From: Desmonostoc vinosum HA7617-LM4
GTDB taxonomy: Bacteria > Cyanobacteriota > Cyanobacteriia > Cyanobacteriales > Nostocaceae
DNA: 64,000 nt
NCBI GenBank assembly: GCA_019359515.1
Contig: JAHHHC010000006.1
Location: forward strand, 62,001-126,000
Direction: 5' to 3'
Below the pieces are notes generated by a model that had not been told where the DNA came from, searched no databases, and was given only the letters and a program-made list of their open reading frames with translations. Shown one piece after another: positions 8,169-17,812 of the stretch; the stretch's first letter is position 1; each line of letters begins with the position of its first letter. A program made the position numbers and the translations under genes.

Positions 8169-8784
8169 ATAGACCTCCGGTTTGAAATTTTGAGTTGCTT
8201 GAGCTTTCCCGGTTCTACAACCTGTAACTAATTCTTTTGTAACATATTAGTGTTCATAGGAATTTTTTGTATTAAAAATTATTATATTAAGTAATGAAAT
8301 TAAATGATTGCTAATTTCAGTAAAAGGCATGAAGTTAGTATTAGCAAAACTTACTTTTTAGAGATGTAAGTTGATGCTCAAATATAGAATAATAAGATAT
8401 GTAGCTAGTAGGGTGTGATACTGTAGGCTAAGGCACAATCAATAGTTTAAGGTGCATTGCGCTGCGCGACAACACACCTACATCAAGTTTATATTTATTT
8501 ACATACCTAAAATTTTTCTTGTTAACTTACTTGTTTTTATTTGGGCTATTACTAGTTCTCCCTGACAAGAATTTTTGATTGGAGGAAAATTATGCCCCGA
8601 CTTTGCGCTTGAAAAATTGTCATGTTTAATGATCAGCATCAATTAAAAAATATGTCTCTTGGAAGATGCTCATCAACTCAGTATTGATAGTAACTTGATT
8701 TTATGGTTTGAGTTTTTTGCTTTTGATCGTTCTGGGCGTAAAAGGTTGGGTGATCGGGGTTCTCTTCTAGAAAAAGCTTTTAGT
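8169..8784. other. Intergenic region between usp and the hybrid kinase
   Basis: This AT-rich stretch holds no convincing gene. A dispersed repeat piece lies at about 8427-8486 (GGTGCATTGCGCTGCGCGA and ACAACACACC). A frame open from a TTG at 8659 runs into the kinase gene, but its 42 extra residues do not resemble a receiver domain start. Confidence 0.6.
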
Positions 8785-11700
8785 ATGAAAATTTTAATTG
8801 TAGAGGATGATGAATTAAATGCTTACGCACTCTCGGCTGTTTTGACTAACCAAAACTATGCAGTAGAAGTGGCTCATGATGGAAATTCAGCTTGGAATTT
8901 AATTCAAATTTACGATTATGATTTAGTTCTTCTGGATGTGGTGTTACCAAAGCTGGATGGTGTTAGTCTTTGCCGAAAAATCAGATCCAGTGGTCTGCAA
9001 GTACCTATTTTATTATTGACAGGGTGTGATAGTGGTCATGAAAAAGCGATTGGGTTAGATGCTGGTGCAGATGATTATGTAGTCAAACCTTTTGATCAAG
9101 AGGAATTGGTGGCTCGTGTACGGGCGTTGCTGCGTCGGGGAGGGTTAGCTTCACAGCCTGTGTTGCAGTGGGGGAGTTTACGCTTAGATCCTAGTAGTTG
9201 TGAAGTTACCTATAGTGATGAGCTATTGTCACTCACTCCCAAAGAATATGCTTTGTTGGAACTATTTTTGCGAAACAGTCGGCGGGTATTTAGCTGTGGG
9301 ATGATTTTGGAACATCTTTGGTCTTATGAGGATACTCCAACAGAAGAGGCCGTCCGCACTCATATTAAAGGATTACGGCAGAAACTGAAAGCTGTAGGAG
9401 CGCCGAGTGAGCTGATTGAAACAGTTTATGGGATTGGTTATCGGCTGAAATTACGAGAAGAGGAGGAGCAGAAAAGCAAGGGAGTAGAGGAAAATGCCAA
9501 ATCTCAGATTTCACCTCTCAAATCGCAGCAAACATTAGCAGCAGTTGCAGGGATTTGGCAACGATCGCAACAGCGAGTTAATGAGCAGGTAAACACGATA
9601 GAACAAGCGATCAAGCAAAAGGCTGTAAATTCAGAGTTGCGTTTCCTTGCAGCCAGAGAGGCTCATACCTTGGCTGGTTCTTTGGGTAGTTTTGGTTTGA
9701 CTATTGGCTCAAAACTGGCGCGAAAAATCGAGCGATGGCTAAATACTAATAAAGTTTTGAGTGCTAGTGAAATTAATAATTTAGGAAGTTGGGTCAAGCA
9801 ACTACGTCAGGAAATTGCGGAAAATAGCATTGTAGCCATCCCGGCATTGCCACAGACGCCAGCACTACAAAATATGCCCCATGCAGAAGCGAAAATATTA
9901 GTTGTAGACGATGATCCGCTACTCCAGTCATTTTTACAAACTTTACTCAGTCCTTGGGGACTAAAAGCGATCGCCTTGAATGATCCCCGTCAATTCTGGG
10001 AAACACTCAAAGCCGTCACCCCAGACATGCTGATTTTGGATATAGAATTACCTCACATCAACGGGATTGAACTTTGCCAGCAGGTACGCAACGATCCCCA
10101 ATGGAGTGAGTTACCCATCCTCTTTCTAACAGTGCATAGCGATGCCGAAATTGTCAATCAGGTATTTAGCGTTGGTGCTGATGATTTCGTGAGTAAGCCG
10201 ATTGTCGGGCCAGAACTAGTAACTCGACTTGTCAATCGCTTGGAACGGGTAAAGCTGCGACAACGCATCGCCCAAACATACCAAAAACCAGAAGCAAAAG
10301 CCGCTCTTTACAAAGCTAAGAGCGAACTTGAGTTGAGAGTAGCAGAACGCACTGCTGAATTAATATCCGTTAATCAACGTTTACAATCAGAACTTGATGA
10401 GCGCCAACGCACACAAGAAGAACTACGATTTTCTCAAGCCCGATTTGCCAGAATTTTAGATATTGCTGATGACGCGATTATTTCTTTAGATGCCACCCAA
10501 CGCATCACCTTGTTTAACCAAGGAGCAGAGAAGATTTTTGGCTACTCTGCCCAAGAGGTGATCGGACAGTACCTTGACATGCTGCTACCTCTGCGTTTTG
10601 TGCAAGCGCATCGTCAGCATGTGGTGGAATTTGGCAAATCTCCTCATCCAGCTCGCAAAATGGGAGAACGGCGAGAAATATATGGTTATCGCAAGGATGG
10701 CACAGAATTCCCCGCAGAGGCTTCTATCTCTAAGTTGGATATGGGCAAAGAAATCGTTTACACGGTGATTTTGCGAGACGTGACAGAAAGCAAGCAAATC
10801 GAGCGTATGAAAGATGAGTTTATCTCTGTTGTCAGTCATGAACTCCGCACACCTTTAACTTCAATTCATGGTTCTTTAGGAATGCTCGCCAGTGGTTTGT
10901 TATCAACAGACTCAGAGCAAGGAAAACGCCTGTTGCAAATTGCCACCGATAGCACCGAGCGTCTAGTACGTTTAATCAACGACATCCTAGACATTGAGCG
11001 GATTGAGTCGGGTAAGGTGAAGATGGAATTACAAACCAGTAATATTGCTGACTTAATTGCCCAAGCCGTAAATGTGATGCAACCCCTCGCTGATAAAGCG
11101 GGCGTCAAACTATCTATTTCCAGCTTAGCCATCCCCCTACGGGTAGATCCAGACCGAGTTGTACAAACCTTGACTAATTTGCTCAGTAATGCGATTAAAT
11201 TTTCAGATGCTGGATCTACAGTTTGGCTCATGGCTCAACAACAAGCAGATGCAGTTCTGTTAACAGTTAAAGACACCGGGCGTGGTATCCCGAATGACAA
11301 ACTTGACAGTATCTTCGAGCGCTTTCAGCAGGTTGATTCTTCAGACTCACGCAACCATGATGGTACTGGTTTGGGCTTGGCAATTTGCAAGAGTATTGTG
11401 CAACAACACAGCGGGCGCATCTGGGTTGAAAGTACTCTGGGTGAAGGTAGTAATTTTTACTTTACACTGCCCATCTTATCCACTTTCTCATCCTCCTCAC
11501 CCCCTCTAGCTTTAGTCTGCGATGACGATGCAGTGATCTGTGCTGAGTTGCAGACTTTGCTGCAACAAGGGGGATATCAAGTAATTACAGTGACTAGTGG
11601 TGAGGAAGCGATCGCCCAAGCAGCGGCTCATCATCCAAACGTAATTTTACTAGATTTACTCATGCCAGGAATGAATGGTTGGGAAACAATGGCAGCATTG

Positions 11701-12288
11701 AAAGCACGAGCAGATACTAAAAACATTCCGATTGTGATTTGCAGTATTTACAAACCAAGCCAAAATAATCTAGCCTATGCAGACTTTGTTGATTGGTTGA
11801 ATAAGCCCATCCAAGAAAGCCGTCTATTAAAATCACTCAAGCAAGCAGTAGCTAAACCTTCCAAGCAAGCCCGCATTTTGATTGTTGAAGATGACGCTGA
11901 TTTAGCCCAAGTGCTGATTACTCTTTTTAAACTCCATGAAATTGAAACTTTCCTAGCAAGGACAGGACGAGAAGCAATTCGCCTCAGCCAACAAGTCAAT
12001 CCCGACTTACTAATTCTTGATTTGATTCTGCCAGAAAGTGATGGCTTCGCAGTAGTAGACTGGTTGCAGCAACACAATAAATTATGTCGTATTCCTTTAG
12101 TGATCTATTCTGCTAAAGATTTGGATGATGCAGAGCGCAATCAACTGAAATTAGGCTACACAGAATTTTTAACTAAAGGACGAGTCACAATTCAAGAATT
12201 TGAACATCGAGTTATGGAGTTACTTCAGCGAATTACACCCAATCATGAGGCTAGTGGCAGTGACAACAAAGCGAATTTTGGTGGTTGA
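8785..12288 (+). CDS. Giant hybrid response regulator / histidine kinase
   Basis: This 1167-residue protein has seven or eight signalling modules in order. An OmpR-type response regulator comes first: receiver (D51, K101), then a winged helix to about residue 225. It is followed by an Hpt-like domain (H294 in REAHTLAGS), a second receiver (D419), a coiled coil, and a PAS domain (about 550-670). Next come HisKA (H685 in SHELRTP) and HATPase with the N box near residue 797. Two further receivers end the chain (D957, D1079). The ATG at 8785 gives a normal receiver start. A phosphorelay within one chain ending on DNA binding is suggested. The following receiver gene overlaps its 3' end. The signal is unknown. 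Confidence 0.9.
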   Translation: MKILIVEDDELNAYALSAVLTNQNYAVEVAHDGNSAWNLIQIYDYDLVLLDVVLPKLDGVSLCRKIRSSGLQVPILLLTGCDSGHEKAIGLDAGADDYVVKPFDQEELVARVRALLRRGGLASQPVLQWGSLRLDPSSCEVTYSDELLSLTPKEYALLELFLRNSRRVFSCGMILEHLWSYEDTPTEEAVRTHIKGLRQKLKAVGAPSELIETVYGIGYRLKLREEEEQKSKGVEENAKSQISPLKSQQTLAAVAGIWQRSQQRVNEQVNTIEQAIKQKAVNSELRFLAAREAHTLAGSLGSFGLTIGSKLARKIERWLNTNKVLSASEINNLGSWVKQLRQEIAENSIVAIPALPQTPALQNMPHAEAKILVVDDDPLLQSFLQTLLSPWGLKAIALNDPRQFWETLKAVTPDMLILDIELPHINGIELCQQVRNDPQWSELPILFLTVHSDAEIVNQVFSVGADDFVSKPIVGPELVTRLVNRLERVKLRQRIAQTYQKPEAKAALYKAKSELELRVAERTAELISVNQRLQSELDERQRTQEELRFSQARFARILDIADDAIISLDATQRITLFNQGAEKIFGYSAQEVIGQYLDMLLPLRFVQAHRQHVVEFGKSPHPARKMGERREIYGYRKDGTEFPAEASISKLDMGKEIVYTVILRDVTESKQIERMKDEFISVVSHELRTPLTSIHGSLGMLASGLLSTDSEQGKRLLQIATDSTERLVRLINDILDIERIESGKVKMELQTSNIADLIAQAVNVMQPLADKAGVKLSISSLAIPLRVDPDRVVQTLTNLLSNAIKFSDAGSTVWLMAQQQADAVLLTVKDTGRGIPNDKLDSIFERFQQVDSSDSRNHDGTGLGLAICKSIVQQHSGRIWVESTLGEGSNFYFTLPILSTFSSSSPPLALVCDDDAVICAELQTLLQQGGYQVITVTSGEEAIAQAAAHHPNVILLDLLMPGMNGWETMAALKARADTKNIPIVICSIYKPSQNNLAYADFVDWLNKPIQESRLLKSLKQAVAKPSKQARILIVEDDADLAQVLITLFKLHEIETFLARTGREAIRLSQQVNPDLLILDLILPESDGFAVVDWLQQHNKLCRIPLVIYSAKDLDDAERNQLKLGYTEFLTKGRVTIQEFEHRVMELLQRITPNHEASGSDNKANFGG

Positions 12289-12646
12289 TAACGAGCAGTA
12301 TATTCAAGAAGTTGCCAAGATTTGTTTAGAAACCATGGCTAGCTGGGAAGTGATTACAGCTAGTTCTGCTAATGAAGGAATAAATCAAGCCGAAGTTTGG
12401 CAACCCGATGCAATTCTGCTAGATGTGATGATGCCAGATATGGATGGCATTGCTGCCTTTGAGAAGCTACAGACAAATCCGCTCACCAAAGCTATTCCAG
12501 TGATTTTGTTGACTGCAAAAATCCAAGCTTCCGATCGCCGCCGTTATGCTCAGATGGGTATTAAGACAGCGATCGCCAAACCATTCAATCCTCTAGAATT
12601 AGCTAATCAAGTCGCTACTGCACTCGGTTGGAACTTAAACACATAA
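12260..12646 (+). CDS. Single-domain response regulator
   Basis: This receiver protein of about 128 residues (TTKRILVVDNEQ...) has the acceptor Asp in the ILLDVMMPDMDG strand and the conserved Lys in IAKPFNP. A GTG at 12260 is preferred because a GAGG at 12247-12250 sits 9 bp upstream and the receiver fold then starts within a few residues; an ATG at 12245 is the alternative. Either way it overlaps the end of the hybrid kinase gene (stop at 12286-12288), which suggests translational coupling and a shared phosphorelay. It has no output domain. Confidence 0.85.
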   Translation: MTTKRILVVDNEQYIQEVAKICLETMASWEVITASSANEGINQAEVWQPDAILLDVMMPDMDGIAAFEKLQTNPLTKAIPVILLTAKIQASDRRRYAQMGIKTAIAKPFNPLELANQVATALGWNLNT

Positions 12647-12734
12647 AAGCATCTCTCTACAGAGCGAAATATTTTAATTACCAACAAGCATCCTTTCCTC
12701 ACAAGTTCCTCAAATTGTTTTCTTAAATTGAGAG

Positions 12735-12890
12735 TGGCAAAAGGGAATTAGGAATTGGAAATGGGGAATGGGGAATGGGGAACTTGTACTGAGCAAAGTC
12801 GAAATATGGGGAATTGTGTAATCTCTGTACTTCCCCGCGTCCCCGCGTCCCCGCGTCTCCCTCATCCCCCTCATCCCCCTCTCACAACCA
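12735..12890. repeat. GGGGAAT, CCCGCGT and CCCCTCAT tandem tracts
   Basis: Three heptamer-type tracts fill the gap before the ComFB-like gene, with a GAACTTGTACTGAGC dispersed piece between the first two. The same piece occurs in inverse form near 20888 and 43725-43795. Confidence 0.75.
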
Positions 12891-12899
12891 TGGTGCATC

Positions 12900-13256
12900 A
12901 TGTCTAAAAAATTGATTAACTTAACAATGAACCTTGTAGTCCAAGAAATTGAAAATGCATTAGAAAATTATCCTCATTATCCTTATCAAGAAGCCTTTGC
13001 ACATCCTGATTTGAGACAAAGTTTAATTGCTTATATTTTAAATAGAGTTCCAAATCATTACATTACTGTCGATGAAGAAGAAACACAATATAATATTTCA
13101 GACTGTCTGCATCACTGTGTCGAACAAAGCTTACATATAGAAACCTTAATTCATCAAGGAATTGGGCAAATTTTGTGTGAACAAGCAGAGGAAATAAATC
13201 GACATATTCCAGAAGTAGTTGATCCTGCTCGTTTACCATCAATTTGGTTTGGTTAG
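12900..13256 (+). CDS. ComFB-like protein
   Basis: This 118-residue protein has the ComFB pattern: an N-terminal helix MNLVVQEIENAL, a middle portion with PDLRQSLIAYILNRVPNHYI (the ALNRxPxxY part of the family) and an acidic DEEE stretch. Cyanobacterial ComFB proteins bind cyclic dinucleotides and affect competence, motility or cell size. The family call rests on pattern recognition only. Its last 4 bases overlap the stop of the convergent gene at 13253-14203. ATG at 12900 directly follows the repeat tract. Confidence 0.65.
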   Translation: MSKKLINLTMNLVVQEIENALENYPHYPYQEAFAHPDLRQSLIAYILNRVPNHYITVDEEETQYNISDCLHHCVEQSLHIETLIHQGIGQILCEQAEEINRHIPEVVDPARLPSIWFG

Positions 13257-14203
13257 AAGCTATATCTTTTTAGTAAGGCTGGGTCTACAGTATCAGTTTG
13301 CTCTCCATAATCATGCAAGGCGTATTGAAGTTGTAGCAGCAGGCGATCGCTAGATATTGGAGGTGTTGCTTTGTGAAAACAAAACACATCTTCGACAAAT
13401 CCAAATCCGGTAGGGCCGCAAACAGTTAAGCAATTCTCTGAACCATAATACTTTAGTAGTTCTGCCTCAGATTGTCGCCTAAATAAAGAGAAAAGATAAG
13501 CAAGTTTTTTACGCTGATGACTGCTACGAATACAGACATGAGGGGCACTTAATAAATTTACATTGGTCAGATAAAAGAAAAACCTCAAACTACAATAGTC
13601 ATTTAAGTCATAATGAAAATTCATTGCACCTTTGTTTAAATCGTATTCAGCTTCATTAGCTACAAAAACCCAATGCAGACGACTACCTGTAAATACAGGG
13701 TTTTTCCCTAAGTATTTAGTAGCTATTTCTAATAACTTTGGATCGTGCGCCAGTTTTTTAATTGCTGGGCAAAGTGCCGCAGTATTATAATACTCGCCTC
13801 TGACAAAAAAATCTCCATGATGCCGTAATACTTGATTTTTTTCAGCATAAAAGAAACCACAATTATATTTACCATCTCCGTAACAAAAATTACTAACCGC
13901 GAAGCTGAGTATTTCTTGAAGTATATTTTCAGGAAGCCGAAGCCCTAAATAAATTCCATCTTGTTTTAGAGATCCAATCACATCATCAACTTTCAAATCT
14001 GGAAAACATGAATAATCTGAGTGATAAATCTTGATTTTGTAGTTTTGATAAAAACGAGTAACAAGATAACGAATAATTCTAAATCGACCAATTAAAAACA
14101 TTAACAACCATAGAGGATTTGTCTTAGTTTTTATGTAATAAGGATAAATCTTTTCCCACATTTTTTTGACAACAGTAATTAAGGGCAATCTATCATTCAG
14201 CAT
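13253..14203 (-). CDS. Putative 2-oxoglutarate/Fe(II) dioxygenase, PhyH-like
   Basis: This 316-residue protein has a jelly-roll dioxygenase pattern in its C-terminal half. An HxD motif occurs in FHYDLNDY, a distal His in CFHKATPP, and an Arg follows about ten residues later (DRLLLQLQY), as in phytanoyl-CoA dioxygenase relatives. The first 60 residues are basic and hydrophobic (WLLMFLIGRFRIIRYL) and may associate with membrane. The substrate is unknown; many such enzymes hydroxylate lipids or secondary metabolites. It overlaps the ComFB-like gene tail to tail by 4 bp. Its base composition is more AT-rich than its neighbours. Confidence 0.65.
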   Translation of the reverse strand: MLNDRLPLITVVKKMWEKIYPYYIKTKTNPLWLLMFLIGRFRIIRYLVTRFYQNYKIKIYHSDYSCFPDLKVDDVIGSLKQDGIYLGLRLPENILQEILSFAVSNFCYGDGKYNCGFFYAEKNQVLRHHGDFFVRGEYYNTAALCPAIKKLAHDPKLLEIATKYLGKNPVFTGSRLHWVFVANEAEYDLNKGAMNFHYDLNDYCSLRFFFYLTNVNLLSAPHVCIRSSHQRKKLAYLFSLFRRQSEAELLKYYGSENCLTVCGPTGFGFVEDVFCFHKATPPISSDRLLLQLQYALHDYGEQTDTVDPALLKRYSF

Positions 14204-14314
14204 GACATTAGATAAATGCCTGAAAAAAACGTGAATTCCATGAAAGCTGTTAAATGTAAATATTGGATATCTAACAGCTTTAAAAATATATATCCCAGTT
14301 AAATTCGCAATAGC

Positions 14315-14701
14315 TTAGTTATCGACTCGATTGAGTTGTAAGGAAGATAACCCAGTCTTTTTTGTTTCAAAGTAGCGTGGTTTACTATTCTTCTGGATGT
14401 TGGGTTGTTTATGATGTGAATTTTCCAAGTAATCCAGATTATTAATTTTATTCAGATCCTGAGATGAATTGCGGTTGTGAGAAGAGCCTGGAAAGTTTGT
14501 AACTTTGTTGTTTTCTTTGATTAAGCGGCTGTAGGTGCGTTGAGGAATAAAGTGCAGTGGATTATAATCAACGAAGCGCAAAAGTAATACACAAGCCCAG
14601 GAATATCTACCATCTGCGATCGCTTCGATCACTTGATTTAATTGTTCTGAGCTAATAGTCTTAGAACAATTGGTTTGAGAAGAAGATGTTTGGAAGTTCA
14701 T
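14315..14701 (-). CDS. HetP-like protein
   Basis: This 128-residue protein has a conserved core at about residues 15-60: EQLNQVIEAIADGRYSWAC, then LLLRFVDYNPLHFIP and RTYSRLIKEN. This matches my memory of the HetP family (HetP, Asl1930, Alr2902, Alr3234), which governs commitment to heterocyst differentiation. The C-terminal 70 residues are Asn/Ser/Lys-rich and variable, as is usual in the family. The ATG at 14701 is chosen because AGGG lies about 7 bp upstream; a GTG at 14719 is possible. Upstream is a 675-bp non-coding region shared with the divergent sucrose synthase gene. Confidence 0.72.
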   Translation of the reverse strand: MNFQTSSSQTNCSKTISSEQLNQVIEAIADGRYSWACVLLLRFVDYNPLHFIPQRTYSRLIKENNKVTNFPGSSHNRNSSQDLNKINNLDYLENSHHKQPNIQKNSKPRYFETKKTGLSSLQLNRVDN

Positions 14702-14732
14702 AACTAACCCTGATATCACTTATGTAACTTGA

Positions 14733-14801
14733 AGAAGGGAGTAGGGAGTAGGGAGTAGGGAGTAGGGAGTGGGGAGTGGGGAGTGGGGAGTGGGGAGTGG
14801 G
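14733..14801. repeat. GGGAGTA/GGGAGTG heptamer tract
   Basis: Nine or ten tandem heptamers lie upstream of the hetP-like gene. They match tracts at 30531-30605 and 56477-56510. Confidence 0.85.
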
Positions 14802-15394
14802 AAGGAGAAAATCAACCTTTTTGAGGTGTACGCTGTTTTTTTAGAAATCAAATCAGATTCCTATATAAATCCTTAATTAGTTATAAAAAGTAGCTCTGTA
14901 TTGACGAAAAAGATAATAGAGAACAGTTTTCCCTTTTAATGAAGATGGCTACGGTGTTTTATTACTCATTGAGGACTTATATACATAAAGAATAATCTGT
15001 CTTGGCAATTACTCTAGCCAAATTGGCATTTTTTTGAAAAAACAGGTAAATTCAAACAGTTTTAGGAAGCTAATCTCTTTACGAAGAGTGGGAGAGCAAG
15101 CTACAACCCAAATTTATATCTCCGATGATTGTTGCGATTTTTCGCAAAAGTCCAAATTTTTAATTGCGTTTCATCCCACAGTTAGAAGCGAAAAATTTTA
15201 GTACCTATGTACGATCAAAGTTAAAGAGGAAACTCTTAACGGGCCACTTACGCCCCTACCTCCTGCCCCTGCTTTCCTGCGGTCTTAATAATAAGTCTTT
15301 AACCGAATACGATATTACTCAGGACTCAGCACTGATGAAGCACTCAGGACTCAGAACCCAGCACTAATAAAACTTTACCTTCAAGGGATTTGTC
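14802..15394. other. Intergenic region upstream of susA
   Basis: No gene is supported. A 67-codon frame at 15164-15367 begins with TTG and runs through repeat units (ACTCAGGACTCAG), so it is not called. This DNA should hold the susA promoter. I found no clean GTA-N8-TAC site; a GTA-N6-TAC lies near 15203. Confidence 0.5.
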
Positions 15395-17812
15395 ATGTAT
15401 GAACTAGTTCAAACTATCTTCAACAGTGATGAAAAAATTGCTTTGCATCAATTGATTTCTGCATTAAGTACTTCAGGTAAACACTACTTACTGAGAAATG
15501 AAATTTTGCAAACTTTTGCAAACTATTGTAATCAATCTCAAAAACCAGCCTACTTTTACCACTCTTCCACACTTGCTAAACTCATTCACTATACGCATGA
15601 AATAATTTTGCTCGAAAACAGTGCTTGGTTTGTGACTCGGCCGAGGATTGCTAGTCAGGAGGTTTGGCGACTGACATCCGACTTGAGCAAATTCGATTTG
15701 ATGACACCTCAAGCATTTTTAGATGTAAGCGATCGCTTAGTCAACCGCTACCAACCGCACATCCTAGAAATCGATCTCCATCCATTTTACGAAGGTTCTC
15801 CGAGAATTAGCGACCCCAGAAATATCGGTCAAGGTTTAGGCTTCCTCAACCGTTACTTGTGCAGTCAATTATTGACCGATCCTCATTATTGGTTAGAGCT
15901 ACTTTACCTAGCTTTAAGTAGACTGGAACACGATGGAATTCATCTACTACTAAATAATCACATTTCTTCAGGTATCCAGCTTGCTAAACAAGTTAAGCAA
16001 GCCCTCAAATTTCTCAAAGAACGACCCCATGACGAACCATCCGAAAAATTTCGCTATGGACTGCAAGAACTCGGCTTTGAACCTGGTTGGGGTAACACTG
16101 CTGTGCGAGTTTGCGAAACTCTAGAACTCCTTGAGCGCCTGATTGATACTCCTAACCCAGCCCTTTTAGAGACTTTCGTCGCCCGTGTCCCCGCTATTTT
16201 TCGTGTCGTTCTCATTTCTATACATGGCTGGGTTGCTCAAGAGGATGTTTTAGGAAGAGATGAAACACTCGGTCAAGTTATCTACGTTCTTGAACAAGCC
16301 CGCAGCTTAGAAAACAAACTGCGTGAGGAAATCAAACTCGCTGGTCTTGATTTGCTGGGCATTAAACCCCATGTAATCATTCTCACTCGCCTAATTCCTA
16401 ACTGCGAAGGCACATTTTGCAATCTGCGCCTCGAAAAAGTTTACAACACTGAAAACGCCTGGATATTGCGTATTCCTTTTGGGGAGTTTAATCCAGAAGT
16501 CACCAACAACTGGATTTCTAAATTTGAAATTTGGCCCTACCTCGAACAATTCGCCCTGGACGCCGAAACACAATTGCTCGCGCAATTTCAAGGTTGTCCT
16601 AACCTAATTATTGGTAACTACAGCGATGGTAACTTAGTTGCTTTCCTACTCTCCCGTCGTCTGAAAGTTACTCAATGCAATATTGCTCACTCTCTAGAAA
16701 AACCTAAATATTTATTTAGCAATCTCTATTGGCAAGACCTAGAAGACCAATACCACTTTTCAACACAATTCACGGCTGATTTGATCAGTATGAATGCAGC
16801 TGACTTCATCATCACATCGTCCTACCAAGAAATTGTTGGTACACCAGATACCGTAGGACAATATGAGTCTTATAAGTGTTTTACCATGCCGAATCTCTAT
16901 CATGTGGTAGATGGAATTGATTTATTTAGTCCTAAATTCAACATGGTACCGCCAGGAGTAAATGAGAATATTTTCTTTCCTTATAATCAAAAACAAGACC
17001 GAGATTTAAACCTCAGCGCTCAACTTTACGACCTACTTTTTAGTCATGAAGATCCTCAAATATTTGGTTATATAGATAATCCCCACAAACGGCCTATTTT
17101 CGCAGTTGCGCCGATCACTTCTATTAAAAATCTAACTGGTTTAGCAGAATGTTTTGGTATAAGTCAGGCATTACAAGAACGCTGTAACTTAATTCTCTTG
17201 ACTAGTAAACTGCATCTGTCAGAAGCTACAAATCCAGAAGAAGCACAAGAAATTCAACGACTCCACGACATTATCAATCAGTATGATATTAATGGTAAAA
17301 TCCGCTGGTTGGGTATGCGTATTCCTAGCTCTGAACTTGGCGAAGCCTATCGAGTAGTTGCTGATTGTGGAGGAATATACATTCACTTTGCTCTTTTTGA
17401 AGCCTTCGGGCGGAGTATTCTAGAAGCAATGATTTCAGGTTTACCAACATTTGCTACTCAATTTGGCGGTTCTTTAGAAATTATCGAAGACCGAGAAGAT
17501 GGGTTTAATATCAACCCTACAGATTTAGAAGGAACAGCAAACAAAATTTTAGGTTTTCTCGAAAAATGTGATATTCATTCCGAATATTGGCAAGAAGTTT
17601 CAGAATGGATGATCCAGCGAATTCGTAACAGATATAATTGGCAGTTACACACCAGTCAACTACTATCAATAGCTAAAATCTTTAGCTTTTGGAACTTTGT
17701 TGCTCCAGAAAACAACGAAGCCAGAGACCGTTATATGGAAGCCTTATTTCATCTTATATATAAACCTATGTCCGAAAGAATTTTAGCGAAGCATAATGAA
17801 CACAACAGCTAG
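15395..17812 (+). CDS. susA: Sucrose synthase
   Basis: This 805-residue enzyme has the full cyanobacterial sucrose synthase length. It has an N-terminal regulatory region, a GT-B catalytic half with VPPGVNENIFFPY, and the retaining-transferase E-x7-E motif in FEAFGRSILEAM near residue 670. It reversibly splits sucrose with UDP or ADP into fructose and nucleotide-glucose, and in filamentous cyanobacteria usually works in sucrose breakdown feeding glycogen or polysaccharide. The ATG at 15395 has an AAGG site at 15381-15384. The stop lies 17 bp inside the next gene, so the two are translated together. Which paralogue (SusA or SusB) it is cannot be decided here. Confidence 0.92.
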   Translation: MYELVQTIFNSDEKIALHQLISALSTSGKHYLLRNEILQTFANYCNQSQKPAYFYHSSTLAKLIHYTHEIILLENSAWFVTRPRIASQEVWRLTSDLSKFDLMTPQAFLDVSDRLVNRYQPHILEIDLHPFYEGSPRISDPRNIGQGLGFLNRYLCSQLLTDPHYWLELLYLALSRLEHDGIHLLLNNHISSGIQLAKQVKQALKFLKERPHDEPSEKFRYGLQELGFEPGWGNTAVRVCETLELLERLIDTPNPALLETFVARVPAIFRVVLISIHGWVAQEDVLGRDETLGQVIYVLEQARSLENKLREEIKLAGLDLLGIKPHVIILTRLIPNCEGTFCNLRLEKVYNTENAWILRIPFGEFNPEVTNNWISKFEIWPYLEQFALDAETQLLAQFQGCPNLIIGNYSDGNLVAFLLSRRLKVTQCNIAHSLEKPKYLFSNLYWQDLEDQYHFSTQFTADLISMNAADFIITSSYQEIVGTPDTVGQYESYKCFTMPNLYHVVDGIDLFSPKFNMVPPGVNENIFFPYNQKQDRDLNLSAQLYDLLFSHEDPQIFGYIDNPHKRPIFAVAPITSIKNLTGLAECFGISQALQERCNLILLTSKLHLSEATNPEEAQEIQRLHDIINQYDINGKIRWLGMRIPSSELGEAYRVVADCGGIYIHFALFEAFGRSILEAMISGLPTFATQFGGSLEIIEDREDGFNINPTDLEGTANKILGFLEKCDIHSEYWQEVSEWMIQRIRNRYNWQLHTSQLLSIAKIFSFWNFVAPENNEARDRYMEALFHLIYKPMSERILAKHNEHNS

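Noticed and set aside
15190-15230. NtcA site upstream of susA
   Set aside because: The nearest dyad is GTA-N6-TAC, and the consensus needs eight bases between the half-sites.
15164-15367. 67-codon open frame before susA
   Set aside because: It starts with TTG, has no ribosome site and ends in tandem ACTCAGGACTCAG units.
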